64,000 nucleotides of DNA. Origin: Parelaphostrongylus tenuis. Lineage: Eukaryota; Nematoda; Chromadorea; Rhabditida; Metastrongylidae. The DNA lies in the NCBI GenBank assembly GCA_019055375.1, contig JAHQIW010000829.1:62001-126000 (forward strand). The letters run 5' to 3'. Positions 43,691-56,049 of this stretch are shown here, in pieces (the first letter of the stretch is position 1; each line of letters opens with the position of its first letter). The translations under genes and the position numbers were made by a program. The notes beneath the pieces are model-generated. The model saw only the letters and a list, made by a program, of their open reading frames with translations, did not search any database and was not told where the DNA came from.

Positions 43691-45528
43691 ATGGTCGAAG
43701 ATGGATCAGTCTAGACAACATGAAATATCACGCGAAGTTGGGTCCTGTCACTGCAATTTGCAGATTTCTTTTCGTTAATTTACTGATTGAAGTTAGAAGC
43801 TACCTCTATTTGTGCACCGTGTGAGTGAAAACCAACTCACTCCGACTCTAAGAGGCAAGGACTGTATAAATAACGCGCTAAGTTGGTATTTTGGCCTTAT
43901 GCATTTTTTTGGAATAAAAAGAGAAGAGATAGTCTCATGTTAGCACCTCATTATGCTTTATATGCTATTGTTTATTTTAGCCTGAGGTATAAACTTATCC
44001 AACCTTACACAAGAGCACACTCTATGATTGAACTTACAAATTGAACGACTAATGCGGAATGAATTTGTGGAAACTTTATGAATTTGTTTGAAACGGAGAT
44101 TGAACTTTGCTGTGACGTAACTCAAATGTTGTCAACAGTTACTATCTAACAGCTTCGATGCCTCACATCAAGGATAGACTGGTCGCACAGCGGTGACTTT
44201 GGTGGTGTATTGGTTGCACACGCGCCCGGTATGAGTGAAACGTGAGTTCAACTTTCAGAGGGGTCGGATATTTGCATATGACTCAGTATAGCCAACATTA
44301 TGACACTGCTGTTAGAGCGGTGAAATGGAAAGTTCCTACAGTTTTTAAAATGATGAATTAACCTTTCAAATATAAAATACTTTATTGTAAGCTGTACAAA
44401 AAGGCTTTTTATCGGATATAACAAAGAAGAGACGTCATAGTTGATGTGGTGCATTATGTACTGATGAAACTCGCACTGTTGATGAAATGACATTTGTATT
44501 CCGTGAGTCGATAAAGTCAATATCTGCGCAATCCATCGACAACGGCGTTCTGAAAAAATGAAGTCATTTATAGAATAGTGAACGATCTTGATTCAATTTC
44601 AAATGCAATAGACCGAGCTCAAGTGGACGAGTACACTGAGTGTTCCAACCATAACAGGCACTTTCAGTTTTATTGATTGCTCGCATGAATCGATACCAGT
44701 TTTGCATTAAAAAGCAGGTATCGATAGTGATTGTTAGTTAATACGTGATTTACTGAATGCAACTTTTGTCGATTGTCAACTCGTCACAAACTGTCTACAC
44801 ATCTGACTGCTTACTACGCTATGCTGATAGTTGATGCTACACACAATAACTGAATTTAGCCAAATTTTTTATTTCCTCTGTATTCGACTGTTTCTAAAGA
44901 CCTCGCTAAAAACAGAATAAATAACAGGATATGATTATCACTGCAGTGGAGGTTGATCTTTTTGCTTCAAAGGCAACGTAACTAATTCGGCGTCAATCCT
45001 TTACATGTAGGATGTATACTCTCCTACAAGGGACTAGCTGAACCGATAGGCACCATGCTAGTGGTGAGACCAGGAGGCCGGAAAGTAGTCTAACACTACA
45101 AGTGCCATACCAGACCTCATAAAAGGCTTATAATGTGCTATCAGTTTTTATTCTCGTTCTCACACGAAAATGTAGAGTGTTGAAATTTCTGTCGTTTCCT
45201 GAAACTGAATATCACTGAATTCAATCAGTAGTCATAAAATCATCTATTACTTTACCACTTTATTTCCCTATCGATAAATCCGCGTTATACACGACAGACA
45301 CTAGACAGTTATTTGCAAAATTTTGATTTATATACGATTTTGAAGCCTTATTCAATAAGATCGTCTGTAGCTGAGCATAGTGCCAATATTTTATTTTAAA
45401 TGAATGTTTTTCAGTGAAACTGCTTGATAAGCAGATGCAAAGGTGTTATTAATAATAATAATTGTTTAGAGTAGTACGGCTCAATAAGTATTCACTGGCT
45501 GACGTTTCGGCGGTATTGCTTTATTCAG
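43691..45528. other. intergenic, one tRNA-like copy and unassigned sequence
   Basis: Apart from the tRNA-like block at 44190 and a GGCACCATGCTAGTGGTGAG piece at 45050 resembling the 34-kb foldback, nothing is recognised. Minus frame 44248-44520 has no domain. Confidence 0.3.
44190..44260 (+). repeat. tRNA-like sequence (second SINE-type family)
   Basis: TTGGTGGTGTATTGGTTGCA and GAGTTCAACTTTCAG align with the 30681 sequence, including the downstream ATTTGCATATG. It lacks a base-paired acceptor stem. Confidence 0.5.
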
Positions 45529-45731
45529 AGCCTGGAAAGGTCAAATTGATGTGCAATTCACTCAGTTAAACAATTTCGTAACCCCAGCGGGAAGATTCGG
45601 ATTGCACGGCAAAGCTTCTCCTTTTTCAATTTTTGTTGGAGACATGCGCTCAAAGTCTTACATTCAGTTTTGCGTTGTCTCGAGCGGATTGTCTCTGATG
45701 AATAATTGGAAAACTAACGAGCAACTAAACG
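45529..45731 (+). CDS. unidentified exon, probable secreted-domain fragment
   Basis: After the acceptor TTTATTCAG (45520-45528) a frame runs 67 residues to the donor CG|GTGAGTG at 45732. It reads AWKGQIDVQFTQLNNFVTPA, then GRFGLHGKASPFSIFVGDMR, then SYIQFCVVSSG. Alternating hydrophobic residues suggest a beta-rich extracellular domain. There is a faint resemblance to N-terminal regions of nematode DSL proteins, too weak to name. No partner exons were found on either side. The acceptor lies in sequence resembling a foldback end (GACGTTTCGGCGG, CAGAGCC), so the exon border may be false. Entry and exit phases are 2 and 1. Confidence 0.35.
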
Positions 45732-46021
45732 GTGAGTGTCGAAAAATGAGCTTCTAAATAAGCAATCCAAATACTTTTTGAATTACGCCTTCCTTCTGGG
45801 GTTATAAAAGTGTTTGACTAAGTACACTGCGAATAAATCTGGCCTTTCGAGGCTCTGAAAAATCAGCCATTGTAGTTCAATGTGCTCTAATATTCTGTTC
45901 AATCAATGCTATTGCTAACAACCTCGCATCTTCTTACCGAGTAAATATACTGAATCTCTCGATCTATGCCGAGGTTGAAAGGTATTCGGTCTTAGGAATG
46001 TTTCTTAAGCTCTTAATTCAC

Positions 46022-46201
46022 TCACTTGGCATCGTTATGCATAGTGATACGAACTTCAGGCAAATTTGGTGCACGTTTTTGTTTCCGTCGACAAAAACCA
46101 CACTTGTAATGGCAGTACAAATACAATATGAGTAAGAAGGCGATGCTAGCAACAACAACGGTGAGCACGATCAAAAACTGATTCACCTCCGATGGCTGCA
46201 T
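46022..46201 (-). CDS. small single-pass membrane protein, 59 residues
   Basis: A single open frame from ATG (46201-46199) to TGA (46024-46022). Short N-terminus MQPSEVNQF, a long hydrophobic helix from about 10 to 30 (LIVLTVVVASIAFLLILYLY), then CHYKCGFCRRKQKR and a polar tail. The cysteines and basic residues just after the helix suggest a cytoplasmic, possibly palmitoylated juxtamembrane segment with the N-terminus outside. An acceptor CGTTTTCAG ends at 46207, 5 bases before the ATG, which supports spliced-leader trans-splicing and hence expression. Not recognised; it could be a stand-alone microprotein gene or the last exon of a longer gene. Confidence 0.6.
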   Translation of the reverse strand: MQPSEVNQFLIVLTVVVASIAFLLILYLYCHYKCGFCRRKQKRAPNLPEVRITMHNDAK

Positions 46202-46285
46202 CGTGTCTGAAAACGAAACGGCGTGTCACATCATTACGATAGAAATTGCTATTTTCGAATTTTTTAGTCATTGTATGAGAATAGG

Positions 46286-46530
46286 GTGCCATTAGCGCCT
46301 CGTAATGAAGGAGCTCTGCGATTTATGTCCGACGTCGGCTCAAACTTGAGAGTTCGGGTTAATCAGAGCGCCATCCCTCCGGGGTCAGCAAGCTAGTATC
46401 AAACTTGAACAGAAGTACGAAAACACTGATATGATACACCACGAGGCCACTGTAAGTCATTTTAGGGGCTCAGTGGAGTTGGACGTATGCCACGTTTCCA
46501 AAGAATAGATCGACGCAATATGCTCGTTGT
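46286..46530 (+). mobile_element. tRNA-derived SINE, diverged
   Basis: CCATCCCTCCGGGGTCAGCA, CTAGTATCAAACTTGAACAG and GTAAGTCATTTTAGGGGCTC follow the SINE body in order. The tRNA-like head is badly eroded. Confidence 0.55.
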
Positions 46531-47430
46531 ATGCATTTTCATTTGAAGTTTTATAAAATGCACCTGCAATGGGTTCTTCCTCTTTTTGGCAAGGGATATG
46601 CTCCTTGTCTTCCAACTGCGATATGTATTTAATATCACACAAACTGAGGCACTTTCTCTTAGGATGCTCAGCCAAGAGGAGATCTGTTTTATGGCAGATT
46701 TAGCTGGATTATCTATGTATGATGTCCAAAAATAAATAATATCATGTGAAGAACGTGATTCTCGGATCTCTCAAGCAAACCTCGTGGTGTATGAGATCAA
46801 TGACAAGAAGGAATAGAGATTTCATTGACGCTAGGTTGAATTACTGGACGATTATTGGGATCATGGATGACAGGTGATTAAAACGACAGAATCTTAATAG
46901 GTTAAAAACTGCCAATTTCCCTAGTGTTGAGAATAGTTCTTGAGGAGTTATTTCGCTTGCTTCCTATAACTGCTACTGACATTCTCCAAAACGTAATTGC
47001 CTCTTTGTTGCTATCTAGCCTTCAAAAATTCGCCTGCATGGAAAAGACTACTTATAATTTGAAGTTAATTTACAATTAGCACACTATGAGCTGTGGCAAA
47101 GTTATCTAATCTGGATTTCCAAATGACAATGTCGAAACTCTTGATAGAGTAGGTCGTTGTTCTACATAATCAGCAGTCGTGATCAGGTGAAAAACCTTGG
47201 CGCTGGGGAGATTGAGGTAAATAATTGCTCACAGAGGCTGCCAAATATTACAAAAAATCATCATTTTCTCAAAATGTTATCGTTTAATAGTGTACTCCAC
47301 CGCGAGATTAATGAAAATCTGGAAAGACTCAAAGGATTGATGGGGACACTCACACATAAGTCATTTAACTTATTGCAAAAATCCGACCACGGTATTCATT
47401 ACGTCATTTTCTCTAACTTTCTCTATTTTT
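46531..47430. other. intergenic, nothing recognised
   Basis: The + frame 47157-47435 (92 residues) has plausible composition but no domain, and it runs into the left end of the next foldback. Confidence 0.3.
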
Positions 47431-47735
47431 TCTGATTTTCTTCTTTAAGCCAGACACGAGGTGATACATTAAACTTTATTCACAGCTAACGTTTCGGCAG
47501 TTCGCCTTCTTTAGAGGCGATTTTATATGTGTTCCACTGAATGATCCAAGTGAAAATGACTAGGAATTTTTTTTTTGAATTTTGATTTGGAAATGATGAA
47601 ATGAAATGATTTATTTAGAAATGATTTCCACTTAGATCATTCAGTGGACCACGTATGAAAAGCGGCTCCGAAAAAGGCGATTTGCCGAAATGTCAGCTGT
47701 GAGTAAAATTTAAAGTATCACCTCATGTTTGGCTT
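47431..47735. repeat. foldback element (family shared with 33.4 kb)
   Basis: Outer ends GATTTTCTTCTTTAAGCCAG and the complement of CCTCATGTTTGGCT. Inner arms GGCAGTTCGCCTTCTTTAGA and GAAAAAGGCGATTTGCCG. A second internal hairpin is made by GTTCCACTGAATGATC and GATCATTCAGTGGACC. More diverged and longer-centred than the 33352 copy. Confidence 0.8.
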
Positions 47736-47880
47736 GTTAGTAGACAGTCGGTCTTGGAAATTTCTCCATCGTCTTAGACAAGTTTTCAACACTGCATTAA
47801 GGAATATTTGTGGAAAATTACTAACGTTACAACGTTAACATCAAAAATTTTCATAAGCCGAGATCAATCGACTAAGAAGC

Positions 47881-48060
47881 GGTGATGAACCAGTGTCATT
47901 GTACACTGTGCCATAACCACATACGCCCCCTTTCTTGCTACAATGCAAGGCTTAATCTGGGGAGCGGGTCACTGACGAGGAGGGCGAGACCTCCGAAACA
48001 TCGGTGTATGACCCTGGCGTACCAACCTCGCTTGGGCTTCAAGAACTCTTTTTTGAAATT
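47881..48060 (-). repeat. single copy of the 40-kb tandem unit
   Basis: GTACACTGTGCCATAACCAC, GGGTCACTGACGAGGAGG and CATCGGTGTATGACCCTGG are the reverse complement of landmarks in 40134-40740, with about one change in six bases. It shows the unit is a dispersed element that was locally amplified at 40 kb. Confidence 0.8.
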
Positions 48061-49870
48061 ATTTTCATTACCTTTAAGAAAGTGTAAAACACAAAGTCTG
48101 ATTAATTATAATGGTCATCTAATATAACAGAGACAGTTAATGAGTGAGCTGATTTGGTGAAGTTCTCAAACATACATATTTCTCTCGGAAACTGTTGGCA
48201 GAAACACACCTAACTAAAAATCCTATTTGAATGTAACGAAAATAGATTCCTAAGTGGTAGACGAGGTGTGGAGTGACCGGCAGCTTCGTAACCTGAAAAT
48301 TGAATTTGGTACTGCAAATCAACTTCAATCGAACAAGAATAGAATGTCGAGCTTTGTCAAAAAATCAAAATATTTCCAGTTCTTTCAAAGCAGGAACATA
48401 AGAGGAGCGACGATGTTTATGTATTGTTCGCCTGTAAATCATGGAATAGAGCAATGAACTATAGCGTTAAGAATGATAGAAGTAGTTTGGAAAAGTTCCA
48501 CAATTGTTGTTATAATCTTTCAACAGAGTCATACGGTAGTTGATTCAACCCCACATCGGACCAATAAAGTCAACTATTCTTCTGAGGGCGAAATTTGTAG
48601 GAGATTTGTCCCGGGACAAATTTCGCTCGGTTCTACAATTCACGAACTGTGGCGACTGCATGTGGTAAGGCTAGGAGCAGAATAATGGCAGAGTTATAGA
48701 AAGGATCAACTTGTCCAGGATCTGAAGGTATCATTCATTGAGAAAGCAGGGTCCAGAGTGGCATCCGAATCACGACACAAATCAGAAGTTTTTGTGAATA
48801 ACGGATGCAACTTAGCGAAACGAATGAATGAAATTTTGTAAAATGTGCACAATGTGCGAAATCGGTCCATATAAAAAGCAGTCTGATTCTCAGATACTAA
48901 TCTAAAAATATTATGTTATTGTCACTAATAACTGTTGTTACATCTATTGAGAATGAGAGGTTTTTACTGAACAATGAAGAGTCGTTTTTATCAAACTCAT
49001 TTTGGTTCTCATAACATCATTTTGCACTCTTGAAAGATTTCTAAGACAATACACGCAAAGAAAGCGAGAAAAAGAAGATGTTGAAGAGAAGAAGAGAAAG
49101 GAAAAGAAAAAGAAAGGGAGATAAGTGTGAAAAACTGACTGTAAGATAGCACGCTTCTTCTCGTATCAACAGGAACATGTGACAGAGACACGTTTGTTTG
49201 AAAATCGCCTACTTGTCTCAAATGAATTGATACTAGCAACAGGATGAAGGGAAACTGATCAAGACGTCACATATATCTAATGTTGAAGTACTATGTGATA
49301 GGTGATGAGCATCACAAAATACTGAATACCTCTTGATGGATTTGCGAAACAAATGCACGCAGAGAAAAGCGAGAGAAAAAAAGATGTTAAGTTCAAGATA
49401 GCATAGTAGAACTCCTTTTCATCATAGTTTCTGAGTGGTATTCTTTTATTCTGAACCTCAGTGTTTACAAGTATGCATCTACGAAGTACAGTCACCGATG
49501 TTGACAAGATTTTAGATTCCATTGGTCGTTTTTGGGTGAACTAGTCTATACCAGACTGAATTATTGAGATTTTAGAGAAAAAGAAGTCGCGCGATCATAA
49601 ACCTAAATACGTTTTACAAAGGCCAGTGATTGTGAGTGATAGCACTCTGTCCACCCTCTTGTACGGGCTTCCTTGAGAACACTAGTCGAAATTTGAAAAA
49701 AATTGGATATCAAATGACTGTAATTCTGCACTACGTTTTGAAAAAGGGCAAGTTGAAGTGACACCAAGTGTTGTGTAGAAAGTAAGGCTACTTAAATAGT
49801 ATAGGAATTCTTCACAACGACTTTTCTCTAACCTCGACACTAACAATCACTAGTTGTTTCTTTTATGATA
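48061..49870. other. intergenic, nothing recognised
   Basis: Contains a purine-rich stretch (49060-49130, GAAGAGAAGAAGAGAAAGG). No exon has splice support; the frames on either strand are short. Confidence 0.3.
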
Positions 49871-50184
49871 GAGCAAATAACACGAGGTTGGTTTGAAAAT
49901 TTTGTTCCTCTAACGTTTTGACGTTTTCGTCTCTTTTCAGAGCCGACGATTCGAGTCGACGTCCACACAGGTCGTCTTCGTTGGGCATGAGGACATGGCC
50001 GAGTGAGGTTCCTCACTTGATTGCTGCTTTACCCAGGAATATTCGACCTGAACGAAACCAAGACAGCGACCACAACAAGGACGAACGACTATGAACATCA
50101 ACTGGAATCACTGGCTCTGAAGAAGACGAAGGCGTCGAAACATTAGCTGGATAAAGTTTGTATATCAACCTCGTGGTATGTGCT
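49871..50184. repeat. foldback element
   Basis: Ends GCAAATAACACGAGGTTGG and the complement of ATCAACCTCGTGGTATGTGC. Inner arms CGTTTTCGTCTCTTTTCAGA and TCTGAAGAAGACGAAGGCG. Related pieces lie at 28935 and 32400. The terminal GACG/CGTC repeats with GAAACATTAGC flanks are typical of the foldbacks here. Confidence 0.75.
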
Positions 50185-50263
50185 AAATCATACGAGAAAA
50201 AGTAAGAGAACTCACTATTAAAACTGGTGCGATTGGCCATATTTTCCACTGTTATCAATTTAC

Positions 50264-50545
50264 TAGGAGCGCATGCTGGTTCAAAGTATTCTGCGTCGCC
50301 AAGGTTGATGATTTGATCTCGCGCTCAAAGCTCATCAGGACTTCCGTACCTCTAGCGTCGGTGACTTGGTAAGGCTTCTTTGGGAGGATGCAGCAGTGAC
50401 TTGATACATCGGTAGGCCACCTTGAGTCATTATAGAGGCCAATATGTATCCCATCACCTCAAACGAAGTTAAAAATTGAAGACCAGTGCATGGCGCATCC
50501 TTCCGGAATTGATGAAGGTCAAGATCTTCATTCTTCATCCTTCTA
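50264..50545 (+). mobile_element. tRNA-derived SINE
   Basis: Head GAGCGCATGCTGGTTCAAAG with B-box-like GATGATTTGATCTCGCG. The body TTAAAAATTGAAGACCAGTG is well kept and the tail is TTCTTCATCCTTC. TTATCAATTTA before and CTATCGATTTA after may be a decayed target duplication. Confidence 0.75.
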
Positions 50546-50589
50546 TCGATTTATTCATTTGATATTTTTAGTTCGAGTTAACATGCCAT

Positions 50590-50880
50590 GTGGTCTGCTA
50601 TGGGCGCTTGTACAACCCGATACACGTGTTTCGGCCTTAGCAGCCTCGCCAATCGCATGGGTTCCCTCCTGAGAGGATTAGCTGAAGACGAATGATATGG
50701 GTTACCCCCGAGAAGACTGGTTAAAGACGAAAGGCCTGTTCAACTTACAAGGCTGCCAAGGCCGCAACACGTGTATCGAAATGCTCATAACAGACCACAT
50801 GACCATGTTGGCTCAAATTATATTTTTCAGGTATATTGTAATTTGAGCGTCGTTTTAAGAAAACACTGGAGACGAGGGGT
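50590..50880 (+). repeat. family A repeat, inverted arrangement
   Basis: The left part (CCCGATACACGTGTTTCGGC) is inverted relative to the right part (GGCCGCAACACGTGTATCG to ATTGTAATTTGAGCGTCG and AAGAAAACACTGG). The layout resembles 6900-7398. Confidence 0.7.
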
Positions 50881-53800
50881 AAAATTCATCGATCATGGCT
50901 ATATGCACTAAATAGATAGAAACATCATGCAATTTTATTTTAGCTACAATTATTCAATACGCTTTCCAGCGAGAGGAAATGGATTTGTTCCCACGTTTGC
51001 ACAACACAGGATTGCATTACTTTTTTTCGTGATGAAAAACTGGTGACGACATATGTTGCCGTATATATATATGTTGTGTATAAAATACTATTAAACCACT
51101 TGACTAGTTTGCATGGCCTGCAAGAAGATAGCGACAATGAGATGATACATGCGTAAGACCGTAGACGATACTATTTATCATTCAGTTTCTTGTCACAATG
51201 CAATAGATTTTGACAAATTCCATTACAATATCGTTGCATTATATCTCATTAGTTTTGCAACTCGAATAAGCTTGGTGTGTAATTATTATTCTGTCAACGT
51301 TTCGTCGCCTTACTTATTTCAGAGGCGATTTATTCGAGTCAGTAGTTCGTAATCACTCGTCCTTCTCTTATGAGCCTTCGTAGTTGAATCAAGTTGAATA
51401 TTCTTGCCCTAAGCACCACTCAAACGGGTTGACTACAAGACCCACAGTGTGAGAACCACTTATAGAAAATGAAGAGAACAAAATGTCAGCCAAATAAAAA
51501 TTATATATTAACCTGGTTAAGTTGCCATAACAAAAAAAAAATACATTGGTCATTCCCGGCGTGATAAAGTGTTTGTTAACTTGGGAGGTTCCGCAGTATT
51601 ATTTCTTCTCAGGCCTTTGTAAACCCTATTCATGAAACAACCGCCGTAATTCTGTGATATTATCTTACTGGAACACAAAACATAGACAAGTAATGAGTGA
51701 GTTGTCAAAGGGGATGTGGAAGCATAGTGGGTATCTATGATCAATGGTTTGAACACATACGGGCTAAGCTTCTCTTCTTTGCAAGAGTGACAGTTTTGCA
51801 CTATAGTAGTTTTAGAGAATGTTTTTCACCTTCCCTATCACAAACATTGGCGACTGATTATGTTGAAGTATTATGAGCGATCCGATATAGCTATGCGTGA
51901 ACATCAGTGATAATGAACTAAACCAGTAGTTGGCAATATTCATAAAAGTGGCGAAGTGCTTATCTGAGGGTTAAGTTCCAAATGCATATCTAAAGATTTC
52001 CGTAAATAGCGATGTAAAACAAAACAAAAATCGAAAAAGTGCTGCGATGCACATGATTTATAAAGTGAGTCATAGAAAACAAATTAATACAAAAAAGAGT
52101 ATTGTTAAGAAAACGATATTTTCATTTTTTAGACTAAAAACCTCAACAAAGGAATTCTTCAGGGACGAGGTGATAAATTGCGAACGTGCACTTCAGCATT
52201 ATCCTACAATTTCAGATTTCAAGGCCTCAGAGCTTGGAGAGTAGAAGGGATGAAAAGTCTCATCAATGGCTCACTCAAATCGTTGCTATCAAGCTTTTCT
52301 TCTCCCCGCTCTTGATCGAAACGATACGCTAATTCGTTGCTGTTTGAAAAGACCTCTATTCCAAATAATCTGATTTTGCATTGGAGTTTCGAACGGTATA
52401 CGACGTGATGAACTAAATGAAATGCATCACTGATTCTTACTTATATGAAAATGACAAGTAAAATAGTGAATACATTTGCTCTTGAGGCTTCGGAGGAACA
52501 TCTAACGAGAACAAGATGATGAAGCTCTGATGAGAAGTAATGAAGACGTGCGATAACGTTCGAAACGAACTGTTTGTACGTGTGTGTGAAACGAGGTGCA
52601 TATATGAATTGAATCATATATTACGCAGAATTTTTTGAAACATAATGACGCATATCACGAGGGCTTGCCGAAGAAAAAACAACAACAACACTTTAAAATG
52701 AGTTTCCAGAATGAAGACTATAGGAACCATTCGCTACAGTAACCTAAATCATAAACAATCAGAGCGTCGCGCTGTACGATGGCACTTAATGATACAGACC
52801 TCACCAAATCTTTTCAAAAATGAGAGTTCACGGAAAGAATGATAGCGATTTCAGAGAATTATGAATAAGAGTAGTCTGTGAAATAGACAAATCAATAACC
52901 ATCACGCATTCAGCGAATTCGGCAGGGATGAAAGTTAAGTTTGCTGATCGCCAGCATGCTGTGTCCACTATCCGAGTTTGTGTCATTTGCGATATTGATA
53001 AGGTTAGCAGGCCTTATTTCTGCAGTTCTGATGGCATTTTTTCTGACGAATAAATCCATAACTAATGAGATTTCTATAGTGAAATACTGTAAAGAACCTG
53101 CACGTCCCAAGAAATCAATGGAGATAAAAACGCTGAAAGGAATTCCAAGAAATAGCTGTCTTAAGCAGAATGTAGCTCGAGCGATACACTACATTTTCAT
53201 GCTTACATCTCTCCCTTTTCAATGATGTGATATCTTATGCAGAGTGATTATAGGTGTTACGTTGAGATATACAGCAGTATTCATTCACTAGAATTGGACA
53301 ACCCAATTTGAGAAGGAAACGAACAAATCGTGTCCGAAAAGCAACCGAGTGCAAGCCTATGCAATGGCATAACTCGATAACTCAACCGTGATTATTTTCA
53401 TGTCACAAAAGCAGTAAGAAACACATCACACCGACAATTGTGTATCGTCCCTGCGATTAGGACAAGTTGGAAGTCAAACTTTGATAGATAACGGGGACAG
53501 ATAGGGTTCAGTGATTAAGCGTTTAAATCACTCGAAAATCAACGGCCAGCACTGATACAGGTGATATTATCATTGAAGATTGGAAACAGCTAAGAGAAAA
53601 AATAAGTTTAAAATCTAAGCTTTCAAAAAACAAAACGTCTTCATTTATGACTCAGTGAAAGTGAAGCTATAGTCGATGTCAGTACATATACATAATTAAT
53701 ATTACATAGAGTTAGTGCGTTAATACGGGGCGCAATTGATGGTCTGTTTGCTATTCACAAGCACAACGATTTGCTGTCATGTAACAAAAAACTTCCGGAC

Positions 53801-54272
53801 GACGAACATAACAATCGATAAATGATTCAGGATCTATGAATTTCCAATTACTTCAATTATATGCAATCTATGAAAAGTCAAATGATCATTTATACGTAAT
53901 TTCACATAAGAAAGTGTGTCTTCTGGCAGTAGTTGTCAGAAAAGCGTCCCGGAATTCAATAGTCTGCGAAATTTGAGATTATCATTGGTTGATGCTAGGA
54001 TAGACAGTTGGAGAAAAATTAGGCGAAAAATTATCTACACAAAAATCTTTGCTAACAGGTTAGAAATATTCGCGCCTTACCCCTAAATGATAATTATTAC
54101 TTCTTCTTGTTGGCAATGCGGAATGCACAGTGTCCGGAGATGCAAAGCAATAGACCTATAGTTGGTGCGATTACGCCCGTGTCAAAAAAGATTCTCATAA
54201 TCATGAGGTCGACACATTGATACTAGACATGCCTCTTAAAAGCTCTCAACAATCGGCATGTTGGTAACTGCT
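50881..54272. other. gene-poor stretch, nothing recognised
   Basis: Short frames on both strands only. The pair 52941-53225 (+, hydrophobic start) and 52910-53110 (-) overlap and neither has splice sites or a domain. A short AT tract lies at 51062. I see no named repeat family over most of this 3.4 kb. Confidence 0.35.
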
Positions 54273-54577
54273 CAAAAGGATAAAAGGATAAAGCTCTCGG
54301 CGTTGATCAATCCCTGAGAGATGCGCCATGCATTCATCTTCAATTTTTAACTTCGTTTGAGGTGACTGAATGCATATTTGGCCTTTACAATGACTCGCGG
54401 TGGCCTCCCGCTGAACAGAGTCAGTGCTGTTTATCCTCCCAGTCAAGTCTGAGACTAGTCTGGTACTAATTTACCGACCCAGGAAGGATGGATGGCTTGG
54501 TGAGCCATGAGCGCGTGGTCGAACCATTGACCTCGTGTGCGACGCAGAGCACCTTAACTACTGCGCAACATTCGCTC
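54273..54577 (-). mobile_element. tRNA-derived SINE with target duplication
   Basis: Reverse-strand copy with tail AAAAGGATAAAAGGATAAAG, body CTTCAATTTTTAACTTCGTT, and head ending at the GCGCAACATTCGCT region. TGGTAACTGCT occurs on both sides (54259 and 54579), an 11-bp target duplication. Together with 4343 it is one of the best-kept copies. Confidence 0.9.
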
Positions 54578-54931
54578 TGGTAACTGCTTATGGATGGAAT
54601 GTGAAAACACATTAGTAGAACTATCCCAGAATTTTAAAGACATTCAACTGATCTAATGCAGTAGCAGAACGAACACGTAAATCCGAAGACTTTCCTGGTT
54701 AACGAGAGACATCAAATCGAATCAAAGATTCATGTGATCCTCATAATGTGAACTAGGAGCACGTTGAAAATCCAATAAAACATGGAGATCACATTTTAGC
54801 TAAAACTTATTTGCAGTGATTCTTATTACAGAAAAATGCGAAACACGGATGAAAAGTCCCAAAAAATAACAGCATTTGAGAAAACTACTCAAGGACTACA
54901 GTAGCGGCGTGATGATGTCGTTATAAGTGAG

Positions 54932-55155
54932 AACGAAGAAATATTTAGAATCTTTGTAGATTTGAAAAATCTTGTACATGATTGCTCACAAATTATGAAA
55001 AAAATTATTAAATTATAAATAGTTATTACTAAAAGGTATTACTAAATAGTTACTAAATAATAATTTAAAAAATTATGAAACGAAGAAATATTCAGAATCT
55101 TTGTAGATTTGAAAAATCTTGTACATGATTGCTCATAAATTATGAAAAACTACTG
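54932..55155. repeat. 78-bp direct repeat around an AT-rich spacer
   Basis: CGAAGAAATATTTAGAATCT at 54934 recurs as CGAAGAAATATTCAGAATCT at 55081, with the following TTGTAGATTTGAAAAATCTT and CATGATTGCTCA. The 69-bp spacer is made of ATTACTAAA-like repeats. A recent local duplication. Confidence 0.9.
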
Positions 55156-56049
55156 ATGTGAAGAAAGTACATATGGGGATGTACGAAAGTAAATAAAGAA
55201 GTTTTTACTAACTCAAAGATGGAGGGTTTTTGAAATTATCAATTCAGGTGATTGCTATACGATGCAGTATCAAGACTATTCCGATCAAATTCTCTTCAAT
55301 AAAAAAAATCAAATTACCCGCTACTATTGCATCTCATTAGATTAAATAGGTGACGTTAATATAAGATAATCGATTGCGCAGAGCAGTCAAATGTTGTAAT
55401 TATTCTTTCGAAAATTTTCCCTTTGAAGTTGACACAGATCCGTATCACTGGAATTAATTGAGGAAAACTTCATGTAAACACTTGGGAGGAAGTTTGCGAC
55501 GGATTTTATTCGTAAATGAAACACTAATAGAATCTGAATTTATCAAATCCAGAGAAAGGAAATGCTGAATTTCTCACACGTCTAGTATATAACATTTGAA
55601 CCGTTTTGGCTATGCTTCTCAAAAATTTCACCTGTAAAAGTGTGTGTATGCAGAATGTATGAAGACCTCAACTGGCCTCGCTTAGAAATCGAACGAGACA
55701 CACATAGCATCAAACAGCTTATAACCCAGTGCGCTTAAGAATCCATTATAATTTCTATATAAAAGTGGTGCAGTTGGAAGAAATCGATTACTTCCTGCAC
55801 TATGCATTCGACTCCATTCGGATTGTTATAGAGACAATGAATATGTGACCAAGATTCGTGCCGACCTGCTCAATAAGTGTTCTTATTGTCTCAAAAAGTC
55901 TTACTCCAAGTCGTCGACTCTGGGACTATGGAAGGTTGGCTAGCTAGAGCAAGGGCTTGAACCCTTCACACGTTTGCACTGGAGGGCAACATCATCACTT
56001 TGGTGGGTTATAAGCCATTTGGTATAAATAACTGCTAGAAAACAGGGTT
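55156..56049. other. intergenic, nothing recognised
   Basis: No exon with splice support and no clear repeat family. Confidence 0.3.

Noticed and set aside
47157..47435. 92-codon + frame as an exon
   Set aside because: Runs into the left end of a foldback element, and no acceptor or family match supports it.
52910..53225. Overlapping hydrophobic + frame and polar - frame as a membrane protein gene
   Set aside because: Both strands look equally coding, no splice sites are placed well, and there is no domain.
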